Shown here: one piece after another, positions 45,136 through 55,257 of the stretch
Layout of the letters: every line of letters starts with the position of its first letter
Position numbering within the stretch: position 1 is the stretch's first letter
Assembly: GCF_018728565.1 (NCBI RefSeq)
Contig: NZ_JACSOI010000007.1
Location: 124,001 to 188,000 of the forward strand
Reading direction: 5' to 3'
Source: Zobellia russellii
Lineage (GTDB): Bacteria; Bacteroidota; Bacteroidia; Flavobacteriales; Flavobacteriaceae
DNA: 64,000 nucleotides
Notes under the pieces: generated by a model
What the model was told of the DNA's origin: nothing
Database searches by the model: none
What the model saw: only the letters and a program-made list of their open reading frames with translations
Program-made: the position numbers and the translations under genes

Positions 45136-45247
45136 ATTCATCAATCAAAAAACGAACAGTCATGATAAACTGTTGTCAGTATTAAAATTACAATATATAT
45201 GCCAAATTTCCAATTTAAGGATTATTTAACGTGTAATTTTAGGGCTA

Positions 45248-46111
45248 TTAGCCCAAATACGTTTTAAGGATTTTACTTCTAGAAGTGTGTTTTAATCTTC
45301 TAATAGCCTTTTCCTTAATCTGGCGAACTCTTTCTCTTGTAAGGTCAAAAGTCTCACCAATTTCTTCAAGGGTCATGGAGTGTTGTCCTGCCAGACCAAA
45401 GTACAAACGGATTACGTCTGCTTCTCTAGGTGTTAAGGTTTCCAATGCGCGCTCAATCTCGGTACGCAAAGATTCATGCAACAACTCTTTGTCCGGGTTT
45501 GGAGATTCTCCACTACGAAGTACATCATAAAGGTTAGAATCTTCACCATCGATCAATGGAGCATCCATAGATACATGACGACCGGAGTTCTTAAGTGATT
45601 GCTTTACATCCTCAACCGTCATATCCAGTTCTTTTGCAATTTCCTCAGGAGAAGGCATACGTTCGTGTGCTTGCTCAAGAAAGGCAAAAGTCTTATTGAT
45701 TTTATTGATCGAACCAATTTTGTTCAATGGCAAACGTACAATACGAGATTGTTCTGCCAAAGCTTGTAATATAGATTGACGAATCCACCACACGGCATAA
45801 GAAATAAACTTAAATCCTCTTGTTTCGTCAAAACGTTGTGCGGCCTTAATAAGGCCAAGGTTACCCTCGTTAATTAAATCGGGTAAAGTAAGTCCCTGGT
45901 TTTGGTACTGCTTGGCTACCGATACAACGAATCGAAGATTGGCCTTTGTGAGTTTTTCAAGAGCGACCTGATCGCCTGCCTTGATGCGTTGTGCCAATTC
46001 TACTTCTTCATCTGCTGTAATCAAGTCTACTTTGCCTATTTCTTGCAAGTACTTGTCCAAAGATGCGGTCTCCCTATTGGTGACCTGTTTTGTAATTTTA
46101 AGCTGTCTCAT
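45248..46111 (-). CDS. rpoD: Primary sigma factor RpoD
   Basis: The housekeeping sigma-70 of Bacteroidota, which lacks region 1.1 and is short (287 residues). Visible are region 1.2 ([19 protein letters not shown]), region 2 ([39 protein letters not shown]), region 3 and region 4 ([41 protein letters not shown]). It directs polymerase to -33 TTTG and -7 TAnnTTTG promoters, many of which are visible in this window. It is transcribed alone. Confidence 0.95.
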   Translation of the reverse strand: MRQLKITKQVTNRETASLDKYLQEIGKVDLITADEEVELAQRIKAGDQVALEKLTKANLRFVVSVAKQYQNQGLTLPDLINEGNLGLIKAAQRFDETRGFKFISYAVWWIRQSILQALAEQSRIVRLPLNKIGSINKINKTFAFLEQAHERMPSPEEIAKELDMTVEDVKQSLKNSGRHVSMDAPLIDGEDSNLYDVLRSGESPNPDKELLHESLRTEIERALETLTPREADVIRLYFGLAGQHSMTLEEIGETFDLTRERVRQIKEKAIRRLKHTSRSKILKTYLG

Positions 46112-46216
46112 GTAAATAAATTAGGTTCAGTTTGCATAGACTGCATATACTTATACGTAAAAAAGCCAGAAATGTTACAAACGGGCTAAAAAAACTTTAT
46201 TTTTTAGATGAGTCGC

Positions 46217-46249
46217 ATAAAAAAGCCTCAACTTAACAAGTTGAGGCTT
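46217..46249 (-). terminator. Terminator of pnp
   Basis: AAGCCTCAACTT (46223-46234) pairs with AAGTTGAGGCTT (46238-46249), a perfect 12-bp stem. On the minus strand it is followed by a T run. It lies 27 bp after the pnp stop. Confidence 0.85.
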
Positions 46250-46275
46250 AAAATGTGTGTTAAACTTTAGAAGTA

Positions 46276-48507
46276 TTAGTCTCTTCTAGGTTTACGGTCA
46301 CGGTTATCTCTACCACCACCTCGTCTATCATCTCTACCACGGCCACGATCTTTATCATTCCGTGGTGGTCTTTCTACAAAACCTTCTGGCTTAGGTAATA
46401 ATGCTTTTCTAGAAACTTTTTCCTTACGGGTTCTAGGATCTATACCAAAGTATTTTACATCAAAAACATCGCCCATGTTTACTACATCGGAAACATTTTC
46501 AGTTCTTTCCCATGCCAGCTCGGATACGTGTAACAATACTTCGTTGCCTGGGGCATCAACATATTCTACAACAGCACCAAAATCTAGCATTTTGATAACT
46601 TTTACCTCGTAAGCACTACCTACTTCCGGTTTGAACATCAACGAATCGATTTTTGCCAATACAGCATCGATACCGTTTTGATCTGTACCCAAAATTTCAA
46701 CGATACCTTCTTCGGTAACAGGGTCTTCATTGATAACAATTGTAGTATCCGTCTCTTTCTGAAGTTCCTGAATTACTTTTCCACCAGGTCCGATCAGGGC
46801 ACCAATGAATTCGTTAGGAATAGTGCGTGTAACCATTTTTGGAGAATGAGGCTTCACATCTGCATTTGGTGCAGCTATTGTGTCCGTCAATTTTCCAAGA
46901 ATATGTAAACGGCCGTCTCTTGCTTGTTTCAAGGCATTCACCAAGATTTCGTAAGAAAGACCTTTTACTTTAATATCCATTTGGCAAGCGGTAATACCAT
47001 CGGCAGTACCGGTTACTTTAAAGTCCATATCGCCTAAGTGATCTTCATCACCTAAAATATCCGATAATACAGCGTACTTTCCAGATTCAGTATCCGTAAT
47101 TAGTCCCATGGCAATACCTGAAACTGGTTTTTTCAGTTGAACACCGGCATCCATTAGGGCCATTGTACCGGAACAAACGGTAGCCATAGAAGAAGAACCG
47201 TTAGATTCCAATACTTCTGATACTACACGAACCGTATAAGGGCAATCTGCAGGAATCATTCCTTTTAATGCCCGTTGTGCCAAGTTACCGTGCCCTACTT
47301 CTCTACGAGAGGTACCACGTATAGGTCTTGCCTCACCTGTTGAAAAAGGAGGGAAGTTATAATGTAAATAGAAATTCTCCTCACCTTCGTAAGATGGCAT
47401 ATCTATTTTATTCGAATCTCTAGATGTGCCTAATGTTACGGTAGCCAATGCTTGAGTTTCCCCACGTGTAAATATGGCAGAACCGTGAGTAGATGGTAAG
47501 TAATCTACCTCACACCAGATAGGTCTGATTTCATCTGTCTTACGACCGTCTAAACGCAATCCTTCGTTTAAGGTAAGGTCACGAACGGCAGCTTTTTCAG
47601 CTTTGTTGTAGTATTTAGAAATCATACCACCAAAATCGGCTTGTTCTTCTTCGGAGAAAGAAGCTACGATTTCTTCTTTTATTTCGGAGAAGGCAGCGCT
47701 TCTTTCATGTTTGGCAGAACCTGCTTTGGCAACGGCGTACACCTTGTCGTATGCCATGTCATGAATTTTCTTGGCCAGATCTTCATCTTCTCTTTCTGGC
47801 TCATATTCACGTACGTCTTTCTTACCGAAAGCTTCGGCCAACCTTAATTGAGCAGCACATTGTACTTTAATAGCTTCGTGTGCAAATTTGATGGCTTCGG
47901 TCATTTCTTCTTCAGAAATTTCGTCCATCTCACCTTCAACCATCATAACAGAATCAGCAGAAGCACCGATCATCATATCAATGTCAGATTCAGCTAGTTG
48001 AGCTCTGGTTGGGTTTATAACGAATTCACCGTTTACACGGGCAACTCTTGCTTCCGAGATAGCGCATTCAAACGGGAAATCCGATAATTGAATTGCCGCA
48101 GATGCAGCCAAACCGGCCATTGCATCTGGCATTACCTCATCATCATGAGACATTAATTGAATCATCACCTGAGTTTCAGAATGATAATCTTTTGGGAAAA
48201 GTGGACGTAAAACACGATCCACCAAACGCATTGTCAATACTTCACCATCACTAGGTCTTGCTTCTCTTTTGAAGAAACCACCTGGGTAACGTCCCGCAGC
48301 TGCAAATTTTTCGCGGTAATCTACCGTTAACGGAAGGAAGTCAACATCACTTTGTTTGTAGTTGGAAACAACAGTACACAATAGCATACATTTTCCTGAT
48401 TGAACAACAACAGAACCGTGGGCCTGTTTTGCCAATTTTCCGGTTTCGATAGAAATTTCCCTACCGTCACCAAGGTCTATGACCTCTTTAAATACTTTTG
48501 GAATCAT
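46276..48507 (-). CDS. pnp: Polynucleotide phosphorylase
   Basis: A 3'-5' phosphorolytic exoribonuclease of the RNA degradosome. It has two RNase PH domains (the second with [14 protein letters not shown] and the active-site region [15 protein letters not shown]), then a KH domain ([16 protein letters not shown]), an S1 domain ([30 protein letters not shown]), and a basic Arg/Gly-rich tail ([16 protein letters not shown]) that may bind RNA. 743 residues, normal for the phylum. rpsO lies upstream, separated by a terminator. The leader holds a small GC-rich hairpin. Confidence 0.96.
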   Translation of the reverse strand: MIPKVFKEVIDLGDGREISIETGKLAKQAHGSVVVQSGKCMLLCTVVSNYKQSDVDFLPLTVDYREKFAAAGRYPGGFFKREARPSDGEVLTMRLVDRVLRPLFPKDYHSETQVMIQLMSHDDEVMPDAMAGLAASAAIQLSDFPFECAISEARVARVNGEFVINPTRAQLAESDIDMMIGASADSVMMVEGEMDEISEEEMTEAIKFAHEAIKVQCAAQLRLAEAFGKKDVREYEPEREDEDLAKKIHDMAYDKVYAVAKAGSAKHERSAAFSEIKEEIVASFSEEEQADFGGMISKYYNKAEKAAVRDLTLNEGLRLDGRKTDEIRPIWCEVDYLPSTHGSAIFTRGETQALATVTLGTSRDSNKIDMPSYEGEENFYLHYNFPPFSTGEARPIRGTSRREVGHGNLAQRALKGMIPADCPYTVRVVSEVLESNGSSSMATVCSGTMALMDAGVQLKKPVSGIAMGLITDTESGKYAVLSDILGDEDHLGDMDFKVTGTADGITACQMDIKVKGLSYEILVNALKQARDGRLHILGKLTDTIAAPNADVKPHSPKMVTRTIPNEFIGALIGPGGKVIQELQKETDTTIVINEDPVTEEGIVEILGTDQNGIDAVLAKIDSLMFKPEVGSAYEVKVIKMLDFGAVVEYVDAPGNEVLLHVSELAWERTENVSDVVNMGDVFDVKYFGIDPRTRKEKVSRKALLPKPEGFVERPPRNDKDRGRGRDDRRGGGRDNRDRKPRRD

Positions 48508-48523
48508 AAATTTTAATTAAATA

Positions 48524-48549
48524 CGCCAGCCGGCGAATTGTTAAACAAT
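48524..48549 (-). promoter_or_regulatory. Structured leader of pnp
   Basis: CGCC (48524-48527) and GGCG (48532-48535) form a tight hairpin 17-28 bp before the pnp ATG. Next to it ATTGTTAAACAAT (48537-48549) is a perfect 13-bp inverted repeat. In other bacteria pnp is autoregulated through its leader. Here that is only a suggestion. Confidence 0.4.
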
Positions 48550-48656
48550 GGTCTTATCGGCGTGTTATGGCCGAAGTTGTTGTGTTGTGTTGACCAATGA
48601 AAAACTGGGTGCAGCTTTTTGTAAAAAATCCTAATACTTAGGATGACTAATATATA

Positions 48657-48685
48657 TAAAAAAGGGCTGAAAATTTCAGCCCTTT
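48657..48685 (-). terminator. Terminator of rpsO
   Basis: AAAGGGCTGAAA (48661-48672) pairs with TTTCAGCCCTTT (48674-48685), with T residues after it on the minus strand. It lies 8 bp after the rpsO stop. Confidence 0.85.
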
Positions 48686-48693
48686 GTAAATAC

Positions 48694-48963
48694 TTATTTT
48701 CTAATACCTAATTCTTTGATAAGCTCACGATACTTTACAATATCATTCTTTATCATATAATCTAGTAGGCTTCTTCTCTTACCTACGAGCTTTACCAATG
48801 AACGCTCTGTGTTAAAGTCTTTGTGGTTTTTCTTTAAGTGACCAGTTAGGTGATTGATACGGTGTGTAAACAATGCAATCTGACCTTCAGTAGAACCTGT
48901 GTTCTCTGCGCTACCGCCGTATTTCTTAAAGATTTCGGCTTTTACTTCTTTTGTTAAATACAT
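48694..48963 (-). CDS. rpsO: 30S ribosomal protein S15
   Basis: A small-subunit protein binding the central domain of 16S rRNA. 89 residues with the typical GSTEGQIALFTHRINHLTGHLKKNHKDF and LVGKRRSLLDYM. It is followed by its own terminator and then pnp, the same order as in many bacteria. The promoter -7 box is at 49018-49025. A short hairpin in the leader (49000-49012) might serve feedback control. Confidence 0.96.
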   Translation of the reverse strand: MYLTKEVKAEIFKKYGGSAENTGSTEGQIALFTHRINHLTGHLKKNHKDFNTERSLVKLVGKRRSLLDYMIKNDIVKYRELIKELGIRK

Positions 48964-49017
48964 TCCAATATTATTTTAAATGATTTTTATGTATATGACT
49001 GATTTTCAATCAAGCGG

Positions 49018-49025
49018 CAAATATA
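49018..49025 (-). promoter_or_regulatory. -7 box of rpsO
   Basis: TATATTTG on the minus strand matches TAnnTTTG exactly. It would give a leader of about 50 nt that contains TGATT-n3-AATCA (49000-49012), a short hairpin. Confidence 0.5.
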
Positions 49026-49068
49026 CAATTATTATTGATAATATTTAAGAGAAGGTGCAATATGTTCT

Positions 49069-49554
49069 TTAAAAGGCACAACCGGTAGGAAGCGGTTCTA
49101 CTTTTTCTAATTCTTTGGCAAATTCCGAGTCTAGTTGAGCTGGCATAAAGCCATTTTCAACAGAGCCTTTTTGTACGGCAGAAGCATAACCCAAGGTATT
49201 GATATGCACACGTACGTAAACCTGTGTGTTCTTTGTTAGGGGTATATTGGTTCCCGAGCGAGAAAAGGGCTGCTCGTCTACATGGCTATGCGCAAGGATT
49301 CTCCGGTAAATGAGGTTTCCTTCTAGATCAACAACTTCCCACCAGTCTGCGTATTGCTCGCAACCTGTATCCGGACTTTGTACCGTGGTGTTAAAAGTAT
49401 AGGAGTTTTCGTTTCCGGTAACCTTAAGTGCAATTACTCCTGCTGTTTCAGATAAAATGCCTGCCGCGTCAGATTCTGCGGCAAGCATTTTTTCCTTATC
49501 TGTTGAACAACATAAAAACCAAAATGAAACTAGTGCGTAAACTAAAGGTTTCAT
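49069..49554 (-). CDS. Lipoprotein of unknown function
   Basis: A 161-residue predicted lipoprotein: a short signal with CC at the lipobox (WFLCCST), then a mature part with [23 protein letters not shown] and [15 protein letters not shown]. The pattern suggests a small beta-sandwich with a disulfide (Cys in CEQY and near the C-terminus, GCAF). It overlaps the accD stop by 4 bp (ATGA), so it is translated with accD, though no functional link is known. Confidence 0.75.
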   Translation of the reverse strand: MKPLVYALVSFWFLCCSTDKEKMLAAESDAAGILSETAGVIALKVTGNENSYTFNTTVQSPDTGCEQYADWWEVVDLEGNLIYRRILAHSHVDEQPFSRSGTNIPLTKNTQVYVRVHINTLGYASAVQKGSVENGFMPAQLDSEFAKELEKVEPLPTGCAF

Positions 49555-50426
49555 GCGGAGGCTTTTTCCTTTCTAATAGGATTGTTCTGAATTAAATCTA
49601 TATAAAGATTGATTTTCTTTTTCAAGTCCCTTCTATGTGAGATGAAATCTAGAAAGCCATGTTCTTTTACGAACTCTGCAGTCTGGAAACCGTCAGGAAG
49701 ATCTTTTCCTGTAGCTTCTTTTACAACTCTAGGACCGGCAAAACCAATTAAAGCGCCAGGTTCGGAGATGTTTATGTCTCCTAACATGGCATAAGATGCC
49801 GTTGTACCTCCCGTAGTTGGGTCCGTACAAAGTGATATATAAGGAAGTTTGGCTTCTGCCAATTGCGCTAACTTAGCCGATGTTTTGGCCAATTGCATTA
49901 AAGACAGGGCCGCTTCCATCATACGGGCACCACCGGATTTTGAGATCATTACAAAAGGGACCTTTCTTTTTATAGCATAATCTATACCTCGTGCAATTTT
50001 CTCACCTACCACACTACCCATAGAACCTCCAATAAAGTTAAAGTCCATACAGCAAATTACAACGTCCTTGCCTAAGGATTTGCCAAAACCGGTTCTAACG
50101 GCATCGTTAAGTCCGGTTTTTTTCTGGGCGGCCTTTAAACGTTCAGAATATTTTTTGGTATCCTCAAACTTTAAAGGGTCTTTAGATGTTAATTTGGCAT
50201 CCAGTTCCCTGAACTTGTTATCATCAAAAAGTATTTCAAAATACTCTTTACTGCCTATACGAACGTGATAATCGTCTTCAGGACTTACGTAAAAATTTTT
50301 GGCAAGTACTTCTGATTCAACAATTTTTCCCGTAGGAGATTTGTACCACAGCCCTTTTGGGGTGTCTTTTTTCTCTTCGGTAGCTGTCTGTATTCCCTTT
50401 TCCTTTCTTCTGAACCAAGCCGTCAT
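49551..50426 (-). CDS. accD: Acetyl-CoA carboxylase carboxyltransferase beta subunit
   Basis: It transfers the carboxyl group to acetyl-CoA in the first step of fatty acid synthesis. Carboxyltransferase motifs are clear: [42 protein letters not shown] and [14 protein letters not shown]. The N-terminus has no Cys at all where E. coli AccD has a four-Cys zinc ribbon (here [14 protein letters not shown] and [13 protein letters not shown]). The start is set at ATG 50426 ([13 protein letters not shown]). An ATG at 50435 adds three residues. It lies 33 bp after fbaA. Confidence 0.94.
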   Translation of the reverse strand: MTAWFRRKEKGIQTATEEKKDTPKGLWYKSPTGKIVESEVLAKNFYVSPEDDYHVRIGSKEYFEILFDDNKFRELDAKLTSKDPLKFEDTKKYSERLKAAQKKTGLNDAVRTGFGKSLGKDVVICCMDFNFIGGSMGSVVGEKIARGIDYAIKRKVPFVMISKSGGARMMEAALSLMQLAKTSAKLAQLAEAKLPYISLCTDPTTGGTTASYAMLGDINISEPGALIGFAGPRVVKEATGKDLPDGFQTAEFVKEHGFLDFISHRRDLKKKINLYIDLIQNNPIRKEKASA

Positions 50427-50459
50427 ATCTTCCATAATTAGTTTTGGGGATGCAATTTA

Positions 50460-51527
50460 CTATAAGGTGTTTACATTGTTTAAGTCTTCAAAAGCCTTTT
50501 TTAGTCGCTCTACAAAAGATTTTTCACCTTCACGTAACCAAACTCTTGGGTCGTAAAACTTTTTATTTGGCTCGTCAGCTCCTTTTGGGTTACCAATTTG
50601 TGATTGAAGATAATCTTTATTGTCTTGAACGTAATCACGCACACCTGCTAAAAATGCATACTGTAAATCAGTATCAATATTCATTTTAATTACGCCGTAG
50701 CTAATACCTTCTCTAATTTCTTCGACAGTAGAACCTGAACCTCCGTGAAAAACAAAATCAATATGATTGTGCTCTACTCCATATTTTTCAGAAATGTATT
50801 CTTGAGAGTTTTTAAGAATTTTTGGAGTCAGTTTTACGTTACCTGGCTTGTAAACACCGTGAACGTTTCCAAAAGCTGCTGCAATGGTAAATTTTGGGCT
50901 TACTTTTGATAACTCTTCATAAGCATAAGCTACTTCTTCTGGTTGTGTATATAATTTAGAATCATCAACATCTGAATTGTCAACACCATCTTCTTCACCA
51001 CCTGTAATACCAAGTTCTATTTCTAACGTCATGTTCATTTTGCTCATGCGTTCTAGGTATCCTTTACAGATTTCAATATTCTCTTCAAGAGGTTCTTCTG
51101 AAAGGTCTATCATGTGTGAGCTGAAAAGAGACTTACCGGTTTCGGCAAAATGCTTTTCACTGGCATCTAAAAGTCCGTCTATCCAAGGCAATAATTTCTT
51201 TGCACAGTGGTCTGTGTGGAGAATTACGGTAGCACCATAGGCTTCGGCCAATTGATGAACGTGTTTTGCTCCTGCTACAGCACCAAGAATAGCTGCTTTT
51301 TGGCCGTCATTGGATAAGCCTTTACCTGCGTTGAACTGGGCACCTCCGTTTGAAAATTGAATGATTACGGGAGCATTTAGGCTTGCTGCTGTTTCTAGAA
51401 CACCGTTAATCGTGTCAGAACCAATAACGTTTACTGCTGGAAGGGCAAACCCTTTTTCTTTGGCATAGTTAAAGATTGCTTGTACTTCGTCACCTGTTGC
51501 GACACCTGGTTTTATACTGTGAGCCAT
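50460..51527 (-). CDS. fbaA: Class II fructose-bisphosphate aldolase
   Basis: A zinc-dependent glycolytic and gluconeogenic aldolase. Zinc and substrate residues are in HTDHCAKK, ELGITGGEEDGVDNS, AFGNVHGVYKPG and FHGGSGST. 355 residues, the class IIA length. It has an exact -7 box (51568-51575), and a 21-bp palindrome at 51619-51639 is placed like an activator site. The downstream neighbour is accD. Confidence 0.95.
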   Translation of the reverse strand: MAHSIKPGVATGDEVQAIFNYAKEKGFALPAVNVIGSDTINGVLETAASLNAPVIIQFSNGGAQFNAGKGLSNDGQKAAILGAVAGAKHVHQLAEAYGATVILHTDHCAKKLLPWIDGLLDASEKHFAETGKSLFSSHMIDLSEEPLEENIEICKGYLERMSKMNMTLEIELGITGGEEDGVDNSDVDDSKLYTQPEEVAYAYEELSKVSPKFTIAAAFGNVHGVYKPGNVKLTPKILKNSQEYISEKYGVEHNHIDFVFHGGSGSTVEEIREGISYGVIKMNIDTDLQYAFLAGVRDYVQDNKDYLQSQIGNPKGADEPNKKFYDPRVWLREGEKSFVERLKKAFEDLNNVNTL

Positions 51528-51567
51528 AATGTTTCTAGTCTATGTTATTTGTAAAAAATGAATAGGA

Positions 51568-51575
51568 CAAATGTA
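51568..51575 (-). promoter_or_regulatory. -7 box of fbaA
   Basis: TACATTTG on the minus strand matches TAnnTTTG exactly, 40 bp before the fbaA ATG. Confidence 0.55.
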
Positions 51576-51618
51576 ATAAAATAAATAGGTCTAAAAAGAT
51601 TGGTGTTTATAAGTTTCT

Positions 51619-51639
51619 CAATTTTACGGCGTAAAATTG
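51619..51639. promoter_or_regulatory. Perfect 21-bp palindrome upstream of fbaA
   Basis: CAATTTTACG (51619-51628), one central G, then CGTAAAATTG (51630-51639). Its centre lies about 67 bp upstream of the start site predicted from the -7 box. There is no T run, so it is not a terminator of tamL. It is likely an operator for a dimeric regulator. Confidence 0.6.
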
Positions 51640-51735
51640 TTATAAATTGAAGGGGCTATAACCATTGTTTACGTTAAATCTGACCAAGATGTGATCTTTT
51701 TTCTATAGAAGTACATACCGCATTGGTCTGCTCCT

Positions 51736-54348
51736 TTAGAAAGGATAGTTAATACCAATTTGCAGTACGGAATTGGCTATATTGTAATCTCTGAACCATC
51801 TTTTTGAGATTACTTCCGCAGGATTATAGGTTTTAAATCCTAAGTCTGCACGTAATACAAAATAGGTAAAGTCATAACGAAGGCCAAAACCTGTGCCCAA
51901 GGCAATATCTTCTAATGATTTTAGACTGGTAAATGTGGCTTCGGGGTCTTCTACGTTGTCAAAAACATTCCAAATATTACCGGCATCCGCAAAAAGTGCT
52001 CCTTTAAGATTACCGAAAAGAGGAAATCTATATTCTAGATTGAGGCCAATTTTTAGGTTTGCTTCGTTAAAATCGTTAATTGCATCCGTACGGCCCGGCC
52101 CAAGGGAATACGGAGACCATGCTCTAATATCGTTAGCGCCACCAGCAAAGTAACTCCGTACAAACGGAATGTTGTTGGAGTTGCCATACGGAATGGCAAT
52201 ACCAAAAAAGCTGCGGAATGCTAAAACGTTGGTCCTAGAAGTGGCCCAATATTTTACATAATCGAATTCCGTTTTTAAATATTGACTATAAGGAACGCCA
52301 AATACTAGTTGGTTCTCATTATCATTTTCGTTAAACGGAATTATATTGGAAAGTAAGGATAGAGCATTGCCGGCACTTTCTAGTTTAAAACGAAACTGGA
52401 AGAAGTTGTTGTCCGTCAGGCCTTTTCTGTTGTTTAGGTTAAAACTGTAATTACTGGCAAAAATAAGGTTGTTCTCAGTAAGGCGTTGTCTTCTTTCTTC
52501 AATACGGCTTACGGTTTGGAATTCATCCGTAGTAGTTGGTACATCTCCATTAAGAACTGCTTCTGTAAACTCTGTAGTTCCGGAGGGAATACGTAGGCGT
52601 GGATTATCCGAGTTCTCTGAAGTTTCAAAATATCGTGTTAGTTCAGGGTAGTCTACCGCATCGTTATAGCTGTCAAAACTATCTGCAACATCATCAAGTT
52701 GGTTATATGAATTGCCGTAAACGTTGAAAAAACGGTCTGGGTTAACGTTTCTAACGAACTGTATGTTCAGGAGTTCAACATCATGTTTTATAAAATCCGA
52801 GGGAACCCAATTGTATCCTAATACGGTATTGAAAGCCTGCTTATCCAGACCTATATTTTTTTGAAAGCTTGTACCTATGGAAATACGTGTACGGGGCAGG
52901 GTGTAACTGGGTATAATTTTATTTGTGTTGATAAAAGGTAGCCAGATTCTAGGGATGTCCAGCGTTAGGTCTGCACCAAACTCTTGTATGTTAAAAAACC
53001 TACTATCAATAATGCTGGGGTCGTTTGAGGAACCAATACTTAATCTACCTGCTAAATTTAGGTTTTCGGCTCCGCCAAAAAGGTTTCGTGCCTGTAATGA
53101 AGGGCTTAGAGCCAATCCTACTTGCTGAATGTTGGATCTTGTAACTTCAAACGATGTTCCCAATGAGTATTTAGGGCGTGCCGCTAGATAGATGTTGGCA
53201 TCTAATGTTGCGGAACTGTCTGTTGGGGTAGACGTAATAGTAGGGTACTTAAAAACACCTAGGTTGGTAATCTGTCTGTAGGTACGTGTACGGTCTATAT
53301 CTTTATAAATACTGTCTTTTTCAAAAAAAACGGCATTGGCCAAGGTCTTAGGTTTAAACCTTAGCTTGTTCCTGTAAAATATAGTGTAGTCTCCGTAGCG
53401 TATAAATTTTTGTTCGCTGTCGCGTTCGTCATATAGAAAATCCGTATAAATATTGATTTTATCAAACTTATAAACCTTATACTCAGCACTGGTTACCGCA
53501 CTGTCTCCTCGTCTTTTAAAATTGTCAATGTTGAGCTCAATGTTCATTTTTTGGTCATTGGCCAATTTGGTGGTATCTGTGGCTATATCATAGGAAATAG
53601 AGCTTTCTTGAAAATTATAGATACCGGAATTTCTAAAAATTGTACTTAAACGTTCTCTCTCATTGGCAAATTTAGAGAGGTCAAATTGGTCTCCATCCTT
53701 TACGAACGCATCGTCTTTGTTGAGCAGGTAGATAGAATCTATGGCTTTTGATTCTATTTTTCTTGATATGGAATCGATAATAAATGGCTCTCCTAAATCA
53801 ATTTTGTAGGATACGGAAGCTCTTCTTTTGTCTACTAGACTATCAATTTCAAAACGCGTATTGTTGTTAAAATAGCCTTTACTACCATAATAAGCGCTTA
53901 ATCTTTCTAAGGTGCGTTTTGTTTTTGTGGTGTCCAGTATAGCGGGAGACTCGCCTACTTTTTTAAGCCATTCGCTAAGTCCGCTCACTAGAAAAGATTC
54001 CCCAAGGCGGTCAACTTGTTTTTTTGATAGAATGTTGTTTAGCCGTCGTTCTCTTTTTTCGTTTTTATCTAGCCAGGCCTGATATGAAGAATCGGGGTTC
54101 TTTTTTGCTAAATTATAAAGGTTAAGGCGTAGCGGGTAGCCAAGAAGGGTGGTGTTGGGCTCTTGAATGATGAGGCTTTCAATATCCTCATCTTTTACTT
54201 CTACACTATCTGCAAAGATTGTATTTTTTTTGAGCAAGAATTCATCTTCGTCAACCCGTTTTAACGTGTTACAAGAGTTGATTGCCAGAACTACAAATAA
54301 TAGGCTTATTTTAGCAGCGGTATTAGTAAAGCGTAACATTTTGCCCAT
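51736..54348 (-). CDS. tamL: TamL, BamA/TamA family outer-membrane lipoprotein
   Basis: An outer-membrane Omp85-family barrel of about 870 residues. A lipoprotein signal (lipobox INSC, from MLRFTNTAAK) is typical of the Bacteroidota TamL form. POTRA-like domains follow (about 25-400: TLERLSAYYGSKGYFNN, YRQITNLGVFKYP), then a 16-strand-type barrel with the RGWxx-like FAGGANDIRAWSPYSLGPG loop and a C-terminal strand ending in QIGINYPF. It probably acts with TamB (not in this window) in envelope biogenesis. The start is ATG at 54348; ATG at 54339 is also possible. Confidence 0.9.
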   Translation of the reverse strand: MGKMLRFTNTAAKISLLFVVLAINSCNTLKRVDEDEFLLKKNTIFADSVEVKDEDIESLIIQEPNTTLLGYPLRLNLYNLAKKNPDSSYQAWLDKNEKRERRLNNILSKKQVDRLGESFLVSGLSEWLKKVGESPAILDTTKTKRTLERLSAYYGSKGYFNNNTRFEIDSLVDKRRASVSYKIDLGEPFIIDSISRKIESKAIDSIYLLNKDDAFVKDGDQFDLSKFANERERLSTIFRNSGIYNFQESSISYDIATDTTKLANDQKMNIELNIDNFKRRGDSAVTSAEYKVYKFDKINIYTDFLYDERDSEQKFIRYGDYTIFYRNKLRFKPKTLANAVFFEKDSIYKDIDRTRTYRQITNLGVFKYPTITSTPTDSSATLDANIYLAARPKYSLGTSFEVTRSNIQQVGLALSPSLQARNLFGGAENLNLAGRLSIGSSNDPSIIDSRFFNIQEFGADLTLDIPRIWLPFINTNKIIPSYTLPRTRISIGTSFQKNIGLDKQAFNTVLGYNWVPSDFIKHDVELLNIQFVRNVNPDRFFNVYGNSYNQLDDVADSFDSYNDAVDYPELTRYFETSENSDNPRLRIPSGTTEFTEAVLNGDVPTTTDEFQTVSRIEERRQRLTENNLIFASNYSFNLNNRKGLTDNNFFQFRFKLESAGNALSLLSNIIPFNENDNENQLVFGVPYSQYLKTEFDYVKYWATSRTNVLAFRSFFGIAIPYGNSNNIPFVRSYFAGGANDIRAWSPYSLGPGRTDAINDFNEANLKIGLNLEYRFPLFGNLKGALFADAGNIWNVFDNVEDPEATFTSLKSLEDIALGTGFGLRYDFTYFVLRADLGFKTYNPAEVISKRWFRDYNIANSVLQIGINYPF

Positions 54349-54532
54349 AGAGATCAAAAATACATTGATTTCATTTAAACTTTTTTATTTGAAGCTGAAA
54401 ATATAAGTTTTTCTAAGGGATGAGTCATTTTAGGCAGTCTTGATAACTTATTTTTCTAGTACAGCGTGAATATAAGGGGTAAAATAACATTTTTGCACAA
54501 ATAAAAATCATCGGATAGAAGTATAGATTACT

Positions 54533-55255
54533 ATGGTTTCAAAAAATCAAGTCAAACTTGTAAAAAGTCTACATCAAAAAAAGTACCGAAATCGTTATAA
54601 TCTTTTCGTTGCCGAAGGTATAAAGGTTGTTCAGGAGTTAGTGCATTCCAGTTTTAAGGTTTATGCTCTCTTTAGTACGGATGCGCATATTGATTTGGGA
54701 AGCGAGGATGTTATTGAGATAATTAGTGAGGCCGATTTAAAAAAAATGAGTGCTCTTACTACTCCTAACAAGATTTTGGGCGTGTTTGAAATACCCGAGA
54801 CTCAAAAACCTAATTTTGACAGCTGGGTGGTGGTTTTGGATGATATTCGTGATCCTGGAAATTTAGGAACTATAATTAGGTTGTGCGATTGGTTTGGTAT
54901 AGAGCATTTAGTATGTTCTTCCCATACGGTAGATTGTTATAACCCCAAGACCTTACAAGCTACAATGGGTTCCATTTCTCGTGTAAATATTGGGTATACA
55001 GATATTTTAAACTTTTTAAAGGATGCTCCGGTAGATGTCTTTGGCGCCTTTATGGAAGGTGAAAGCGTATATGGGCAAGAGTTGCCTAGTTCTGGAATTT
55101 TGGTAATGGGTAATGAGGCCAATGGCATTTCCATGGAAGTGGAAGCTATGGTGACTAAAAAAATTAGTATTCCCCAATTTGGAAGAAGTACTACCGAAAG
55201 CCTGAACGTAGCTACCGCTACCGCTATTTTATTGAATGAAATTAGACGGGGTTAG
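54533..55255 (+). CDS. TrmH/SpoU family rRNA or tRNA 2'-O-methyltransferase
   Basis: A SPOUT methyltransferase of 240 residues. The N-terminal substrate-binding part (LVKSLHQKKYRNRYNLFVAEGIKVVQEL) is followed by the catalytic knot: DDIRDPGNLGTIIRLCDWFG, VMGNEANGIS and SIPQFGRSTTESLNVATATAILL. It resembles 23S rRNA guanosine methyltransferases (RlmB group), but the target base cannot be fixed. It is divergent from tamL and convergent with porT, with 2 bp between the stops. Confidence 0.9.
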   Translation: MVSKNQVKLVKSLHQKKYRNRYNLFVAEGIKVVQELVHSSFKVYALFSTDAHIDLGSEDVIEIISEADLKKMSALTTPNKILGVFEIPETQKPNFDSWVVVLDDIRDPGNLGTIIRLCDWFGIEHLVCSSHTVDCYNPKTLQATMGSISRVNIGYTDILNFLKDAPVDVFGAFMEGESVYGQELPSSGILVMGNEANGISMEVEAMVTKKISIPQFGRSTTESLNVATATAILLNEIRRG

Positions 55256-55257
55256 GG

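Noticed and set aside
51619-51639. The palindrome as a terminator of tamL
   Set aside because: It lies about 100 bp after the tamL stop, has a loop too small for a stable hairpin end and no T run on the minus strand.
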